Source: an uncultured Saprospiraceae bacterium
GTDB lineage: Bacteria; Bacteroidota; Bacteroidia; Chitinophagales; Saprospiraceae
Length of the DNA stretch: 53,551 nucleotides
Assembly: GCA_905480595.1 (NCBI GenBank)
Contig: CAJQQY010000007.1
Location: forward strand, 1-53,551
Direction of reading: 5' to 3'
Under the pieces are notes generated by a model. It did not search any database. It saw only the letters and a list, made by a program, of their open reading frames with translations, and had not been told where the DNA came from. This document shows positions 49,601-53,551 of the stretch, piece by piece. Numbering within the stretch: position 1 is the first letter of the stretch; each line of letters begins with the position of its first letter. A program made the translations under genes and the position numbers.

Positions 49601-52357
49601 ATGATTCGAAGAATTATACTGCATTAAATCATTACTGTAGCTATCCCACCACCATCTCCATTTCACTCGATACAATCCGATGTTTAATTTTCTTCCTTTC
49701 ATAGCGTTACCATCTCCATCGACTGCTACGAAATCTAACGTTCCATCTCTCTCCACTTCGATACGTTGTTCGTGATATTTGTTTCTTGGAATTTTCACTC
49801 CTACGTAACTATCGAACGGATCATAATCCACCGAAAACTGATCAGCACTTGCATCGCCTCCTTTTTCAAAAGCACGTACTTTAAATGCTGCTCGAATTTT
49901 TCCTGTAGCAGAATTTTTGACATCTAAGTTTGCTTCTACTTTTGTAAAACCATTTCCATCCAAAGCTCCATCATAGATCGTTTTTGGTTGTTGAGAAAAA
50001 CGACGAGTTGGATCACTAAAACGGAATTCTTTAAATTCTTTAAAATAAGTTGAAGCAGATTTTAAATGCATTTCTACTTTTGTCGTCAAGTTGGAAGCAG
50101 GTGCTCCATGCAACCAATTGACTTGTAAATCACCTTTTAGTTTTGCATCAGCCGCGGAGAACTTATCTTTTCCAAAATCCATATTAATTTTTAATCGGTT
50201 CGGTTTAACCGTTTCGATTTTTAGGTTTTTGGTAAATCTTGCTCCACCAACTTTTGCGATAGCTCTCCAATTTCCAGTTGGGGCATCCGAACTTGTTGCA
50301 GTATGTAATGCATAAACATTATTGACATTATCGAGCACTACTCGTTTTTCTTTTAAGGTTCCTCGCACATCATACAACTCAAAAGTCACCGGATGATTAG
50401 GAGGTAATTTTCCAGTTTTATCTTCTAATATAAAATTCAAAAAGATAGAATCTCCTGGTCGCCACACGCCTCTTTCGCCATACATAAATCCTTTCAAGCC
50501 TTTTTGGGCATAACTTCCACCTACATCAAAACGTCCTAAAGGCAAGGAATTTTGATCCATTATTTTTAAATAACCTCTTTGATTTCCTTTATTGGCGATC
50601 ACAACAAATGGATCTGTATCAAACTCAACTGCAGCCATTCCATGATGATCGGTGGTTACACTTTTGATTAATTGTTGCTGATAATCATAAAATTCTAAGT
50701 TGACATCTGACATCGAACTTGTAGTCCGCAAGTCAGTTACTGCTATCATATAATTATCATCAGAACCTCTTTTTACCAAAATTCCCATATCTGATGCCAA
50801 GACATTTCTTCGCACAAATCTATTCGATTCATAGTATGCTGGGTAGCAAGGATCATTTCTATGCTCATATCGATAACCATCATAATTACTTCGGTATTGA
50901 TTCCAAATCGAAGTGAATTTTTTACCATCATTTTCCATAAATGGATCAGCAATCACTTTTTTATCTTTTGAATTTTCATCATCAGACTCACAAGTGTAAG
51001 CAGCATATTCAGGACGAATTCCCATGCTCACTTGATAAATCGCATGAGGATCATCATTAATCAAATCACTTAAATCTAACGCATAATGCGTCCAATCTCT
51101 CGCATTAGCATCTGGGTTAAGTTGCGATAATTGAATTTGTTTTTGCATAATAATTCGTCCAACTTGATTTAAGTTATACCAACCATCGACTTCATTATTT
51201 TGCAAAAATTGCAAGACATTATTATTGAAAATTTTAATTACTTCTACATCTACATATTTTAAATTCACCGCATCAAAAGGAAACATTAAACCTTTGGAGT
51301 TTGGCATAATCACTCCGTTTCCAACAAGACGTACACGTGGCTTCTTTTGTTTTAAAACTAATTTCCACTCGCTGTCATTTTTCATTTTATAACCTGCAGC
51401 ACTTTTGATTCCAATCGCTGCTTTCACAGTAATCACACCAGCAGTTTTCCCTTGTGGATAAACGCTCACCTCGCTGCCATTAATCATATATTTTAATTTC
51501 CCTTTTTTTCCAACCAAGGAAATCAAACCAGTTAAATCTTGCGACTTATTTAATGGGTCAGAAAAGTATAAAACGATGTATGGATTGTCCCCTTGCATCA
51601 CTTTTGCATCCATCACTTTGAATTCACCCAATGCTGGAATTTCTACTTTTTTAGAACTTTTCTTTTCTAATCCCATTGGTTTTCCATCCCAAAGAACCTC
51701 TACTTCAGAAGATTTTTCTCCACGCTGAATATTTTCGATAACAAACGTGTGTTTAATGTTATCTTCTTTATGTTCCCATGTGATCGGCAAAGAATTCCCA
51801 TCTTGCTTTGCTACCACCAATTTTTCTACATCACTTGCATTAGCCACGTCAGCAGTATTCAACCATCCAGATAATCTCTTTTTCTTTTCATCTCCACCTA
51901 GATCATTTTTTAATCCTTCAACTGAAATAAAGAAATGCTGTTCTTTTGTAAAAAAATTAAACTCGAATGTTTTCGCATCCGAAGGCACTTTTTTAAAGAT
52001 TTTGGACAAAGCAAATTTTCCTAAATAATGTTTATCCGAAGGCAAATTTTCCTTTGGCTGAAAAACAATCGTTTGTTCATCTTGCCATTGCGCAGTTCCA
52101 TCAATTGAAGGCTTGAATGAAAAAACACCTTTAGCAACTTCAGTTCCCACCAAATCTTTTCCAACTGGCGAAGTCAACTGAACTCGAATCGGATCAGCTT
52201 TTGAAATGGAATTAGAAGTGTAAGCATAAATATAATTGCTCATGTTCGTCGTCATTTCTTTTGCTTCCAAATCGGATTTGCAAGAAGAATAACCAACCAA
52301 TAAAATCAAGGATGCTAAAAATAAAGAAGGGAGATTTTGGAATTTCATTTTTCTCAT
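46667..52357 (-). CDS. Alpha-2-macroglobulin family lipoprotein with thioester motif
   Basis: 1896 residues from the ATG at 52357 (another at 52348). Lipobox GYSSC near residue 26 of this start, followed by KSDLE, so it is lipid-anchored. Bacterial macroglobulins trap proteases and are thought to guard the cell envelope. Features: several MG-type beta domains (for example GLKGFMYGERGVWRPGDSIF then LNFILEDKTG), the long inter-domain bait-type stretch, KPVVIHLGPFYLEKGKTATH then QITMPNYVGSVRAM before the complement-like domains, and the thioester HGCVEQTTSGAFPQL (Cys about 1420, Gln about 1423), in an alpha-alpha toroid with RLKKFQTSEGGMSYW. C-terminal strands include YLPTTYCEAMYDND. The partner PbpC is not adjacent here. 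Confidence 0.94.
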   Translation of the reverse strand: MRKMKFQNLPSLFLASLILLVGYSSCKSDLEAKEMTTNMSNYIYAYTSNSISKADPIRVQLTSPVGKDLVGTEVAKGVFSFKPSIDGTAQWQDEQTIVFQPKENLPSDKHYLGKFALSKIFKKVPSDAKTFEFNFFTKEQHFFISVEGLKNDLGGDEKKKRLSGWLNTADVANASDVEKLVVAKQDGNSLPITWEHKEDNIKHTFVIENIQRGEKSSEVEVLWDGKPMGLEKKSSKKVEIPALGEFKVMDAKVMQGDNPYIVLYFSDPLNKSQDLTGLISLVGKKGKLKYMINGSEVSVYPQGKTAGVITVKAAIGIKSAAGYKMKNDSEWKLVLKQKKPRVRLVGNGVIMPNSKGLMFPFDAVNLKYVDVEVIKIFNNNVLQFLQNNEVDGWYNLNQVGRIIMQKQIQLSQLNPDANARDWTHYALDLSDLINDDPHAIYQVSMGIRPEYAAYTCESDDENSKDKKVIADPFMENDGKKFTSIWNQYRSNYDGYRYEHRNDPCYPAYYESNRFVRRNVLASDMGILVKRGSDDNYMIAVTDLRTTSSMSDVNLEFYDYQQQLIKSVTTDHHGMAAVEFDTDPFVVIANKGNQRGYLKIMDQNSLPLGRFDVGGSYAQKGLKGFMYGERGVWRPGDSIFLNFILEDKTGKLPPNHPVTFELYDVRGTLKEKRVVLDNVNNVYALHTATSSDAPTGNWRAIAKVGGARFTKNLKIETVKPNRLKINMDFGKDKFSAADAKLKGDLQVNWLHGAPASNLTTKVEMHLKSASTYFKEFKEFRFSDPTRRFSQQPKTIYDGALDGNGFTKVEANLDVKNSATGKIRAAFKVRAFEKGGDASADQFSVDYDPFDSYVGVKIPRNKYHEQRIEVERDGTLDFVAVDGDGNAMKGRKLNIGLYRVKWRWWWDSYSNDLMQYNSSNHNLAKEKTSLVTNSKGKADWTINVEEWGRYMVRVCDEESGHCSGSFFYAGYPWYDDADGDGEDDEDEGDNSYANQQMRQAAAMLSFVSDKEKYNVGDEVKLNIPASESGRCLVSIENGSRIVETYWIDAKKGDNEFTFYAQPEMTPTVYAHVTLIQPHGQVQNDLPIRMYGVVPIHVEDEKTRLAPKLNMPPELKPEETFALKVSEENGKAMAYTVAIVDDGLLDLTRFKTPDPWKTFYAREALGVKTWDVYDQVLGAYGGKLESILSIGGDDEVGKKKDAQKANRFKPVVIHLGPFYLEKGKTATHQITMPNYVGSVRAMVVAAKDGAYGHTEETKFVRKPLMLLATLPRVLGPSETLKLPVNIFAMDKKVKNVNVKIEESSGLVELVGGSSQNLSFSKIGDQLATFDIKVKEAIGVARFKMTATGAGETATQEIEIQVRNPNPYVTEVAEKVLQPGQEWTSELLPVGVSGTNTGTLEISNIPPINLGKRLQYLIRFPHGCVEQTTSGAFPQLYVSRLLDVDERIKKQTEKNIKSAITRLKKFQTSEGGMSYWAGNRDNSDWGTSYAGHFLMEAKALGYKLPLNMEERWVAYQAKKSRQWTNSVEQNSYYKYYNYKWRLRQKQLDQSYRLYVLALSGNPEIGAMNQLREVKDMYHVARWRLAAAYALAGKPEVAQQIITGLDFTVEDYRGMYYSYGSGTRDEAMILETLTLMGKMDEAGGVAKRISKRLSSGEWYSTQTVAYSLIAIGKFVGDNEVGEKFNFKFKIGSGKMVNGGSSKPMMQLDVPIDGAANRSITAKNESNGILYVRAISTGQPLIGDQKEEDSNLRMTVNYTDMKGKKIDPSFLVQGTDFVAEVSITNPGYRYRLDEMALTQVFPSGWEIHNSRMSNMTTFKNSSRPEYQDIRDDRVLTYFDIYRNRGQTYRVQLNASYQGRYYLPTTYCEAMYDNDIYSRKPGKWVEVGAKPQALNIEAGDTSE

Positions 52358-52777
52358 ATTTTGGTTTTTAAGAAGAGTACTAAAGATAAAGTTTTTATCT
52401 AAACGCAGCATTTGGTGATTGAATTTTATTTTTAGAAAAAGGGACTGTATGAACATAGCAAATAATTTAACGGTGAACTGTGACTAATTAACGGTTAATA
52501 ATAGTTTTCATTTTTGTTGTTAAGCTTTATCAAAATATGCTCACAATCTAAATCAATCTACATTATATATATAGGTGCAATGATTATTTGCATAAACATA
52601 TCTATTATTCGTAGTTCACTAAAGATTTTTTGAAAAAGTCAAAAAGAGATTTGTTGCGTTTAGAAATTTGGAATACATTTAACTTTTAATAAACATGTAC
52701 GTATAAAATGGTGTTTAGTTTTAAAAAATAAAAATCTAACCTCATTAAGAATACAGTAGGTTTTCAATTCAATATCA
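52358..52777. other. Divergent intergenic region, 420 bases
   Basis: Separates the macroglobulin gene from the Lon-domain gene. It is A/T-rich. TAGTTTTA at about 52715 resembles the -7 box in 7 of 8 positions for the plus-strand gene; no clear promoter was found for the macroglobulin gene. No convincing ORF. Confidence 0.35.
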
Positions 52778-53410
52778 ATGACTGACTTTCTTCCATTATT
52801 TCCACTCAAATTAGTTGCCTTCCCTGGTGAAGAACTCAACTTGCATATCTTCGAACCTCGATATAAACAACTCATTCGAGAATGCGATCAGAATGGAACG
52901 ACCTTCGGACTTCCTGCTTTTTTGGACAACAAAGTTATGGACTTTGGAACTGAAATTGAACTGATTAAAATCATCAAAAAAGGCTCTGATGGTTCTATGG
53001 ATATCAAAACTCGTGGACTTGGGGTTTTTAAAATACATGAATATTACTCGATCATTTCTGATAAAATGTACTCTGGTGGAGACATTAACCGAGTAACTGG
53101 AAATGAAAATGGTGATCCGCTTTTGTATCCTAAAATATTGGCTTTGACGGAGCAACTTTACGAATACCTTTCCATCAAAAAAGACATTCCTAAAGATAGA
53201 TCTGATTTCTCCACTTTTGAAATGGCTCATCATGTTGGGTTTTCTCTCAAACAAGAGTATAAATTTCTAACGATTCCAAATGAAGTGGATCGCCAAGAAT
53301 TTATGTTTGACCATCTAGAAAATTTGATTCCGATTGTAAAAGATATGGAAAGATTGAGGAAAAGAGCGGAGATGAATGGGCATTTTAAGAATATTATCCC
53401 ACCGATCTAA
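52778..53410 (+). CDS. Lon-protease substrate-binding (LON) domain protein
   Basis: 210 residues. The N-terminal FLPLFPLKLVAFPGEELNLH then IFEPRYKQLIREC matches the LON N-terminal domain (PLFPL...PG....L.IFEPRY). No ATPase or protease domain follows. Stand-alone LON domain proteins are common and of unknown role; they may act in protein quality control or as regulators. Residues 150-200 (FEMAHHVGFSLKQEYKFLTI and HLENLIPIVKDMERLRKRAE) match the helical second half of the family. Cytoplasmic, single gene. Confidence 0.93.
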   Translation: MTDFLPLFPLKLVAFPGEELNLHIFEPRYKQLIRECDQNGTTFGLPAFLDNKVMDFGTEIELIKIIKKGSDGSMDIKTRGLGVFKIHEYYSIISDKMYSGGDINRVTGNENGDPLLYPKILALTEQLYEYLSIKKDIPKDRSDFSTFEMAHHVGFSLKQEYKFLTIPNEVDRQEFMFDHLENLIPIVKDMERLRKRAEMNGHFKNIIPPI

Positions 53411-53411
53411 A

Positions 53412-53472
53412 CGTAGCTGGACTCTCCTGAGTCCAGAATATATGGTACTGGACTCAGGAGAGCCCAGCTACG
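53412..53472 (+). repeat. Large double palindrome after the LON-domain gene
   Basis: Two 25-base arms (53412-53436 and 53448-53472) are complementary with one mismatch. Each arm contains a smaller palindrome made of CTGGACT and AGTCCAG (AGCCCAG in one place). A run of nine A follows the element; terminator for the LON-domain gene. Its core GACTCTCCTGAGTC resembles GACTCTCTGAGTC in the 23431 element. Confidence 0.75.
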
Positions 53473-53551
53473 AAAAAAAAACCATCCAAATATTAAAGGT
53501 GCTATTGGACCCCTGGTATGACATGATTAGGGTAGCCGATTCATTTTGGGT
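53473..53551. other. Right edge of window
   Basis: 79 bases. A minus-strand frame is open from the edge to a TAG at about 53470, but the predicted peptide is unremarkable. No gene is claimed here. Confidence 0.3.

Noticed and set aside
1..53551. tRNA, rRNA or complete insertion sequence
   Set aside because: Read on both strands by eye; no cloverleaf with a TTCRA arm outside coding DNA, no conserved rRNA strings and no transposase motifs were found. A tRNAscan or Infernal run would settle it.

Overview
The window reads as a chromosomal segment of a low-GC Bacteroidota bacterium, probably from the Saprospiria or a related environmental lineage. Evidence for the phylum: two secreted proteins end in type IX secretion (T9SS type A) sorting domains (16155-17555 and 20067-23168); a SusC/RagA-like TonB-dependent receptor carries an N-terminal carboxypeptidase-regulatory-like domain; there are many Bacteroidota-type lipoproteins; starts lack Shine-Dalgarno sequences and sit behind A-rich stretches; and TTG-N20-TAnnTTTG promoters are found in front of several genes. 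The lineage below phylum is inference. No rRNA, tRNA, CRISPR array, prophage or complete insertion sequence was seen.

Layout. 1-6.0 kb: a truncated M13 metallopeptidase, then a phosphate-scavenging group (alkaline phosphatase, beta-propeller phytase, TonB-dependent receptor). 6.1-20 kb: a DUF1697 protein, a SulP anion transporter with a long leader, a small outer-membrane barrel protein, a TPR membrane protein, a bulb-lectin-like/CAP fusion, several small secreted or membrane proteins of unknown role, a T9SS-exported esterase, a YqhA-type protein, a HAD hydrolase and a beta-barrel protein. 20-23.2 kb: a 1034-residue T9SS-exported protein with about 19 leucine-rich receptor-L-like repeats. 23.4-26.5 kb: an alpha/beta hydrolase, a TetR-family repressor and two DinB-fold proteins, with matching operator-like sites that suggest a small regulon. 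26.6-29.9 kb: folK, a deoxynucleoside kinase, a GNAT acetyltransferase, an SGNH hydrolase and a short endonuclease V. 29.9-30.5 kb: a structured non-coding block. 30.5-34.6 kb: a divergent pair, an unusual Clp/Hsp100-like AAA+ protein and the ABC-F translation factor EttA. 34.7-41.5 kb: a GNAT, a serine hydrolase, a zinc-ribbon protein, a two-component system, a DUF6624 protein, a methyltransferase and an HNH protein. 41.5-46.6 kb: a 7TMR-DISM adenylate cyclase, a lipoprotein, an aldo/keto reductase and a cytochrome c. 46.7-53.4 kb: a 1896-residue alpha-2-macroglobulin-like lipoprotein with a thioester motif, and divergently a Lon-substrate-binding-domain protein.

Most genes are housekeeping or cell-envelope genes in short operons. 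Intergenic DNA is unusually rich in long perfect hairpins. The least explained signals are: three 3'-end elements built from four alternating copies of one 7-mer; the TetR/DinB operator set; the AAA+ protein whose second ring seems to lack the pore loop while its first ring has altered catalytic residues; and the non-coding block near 30 kb. None of these is proven to be a new system; they are the best places to look.
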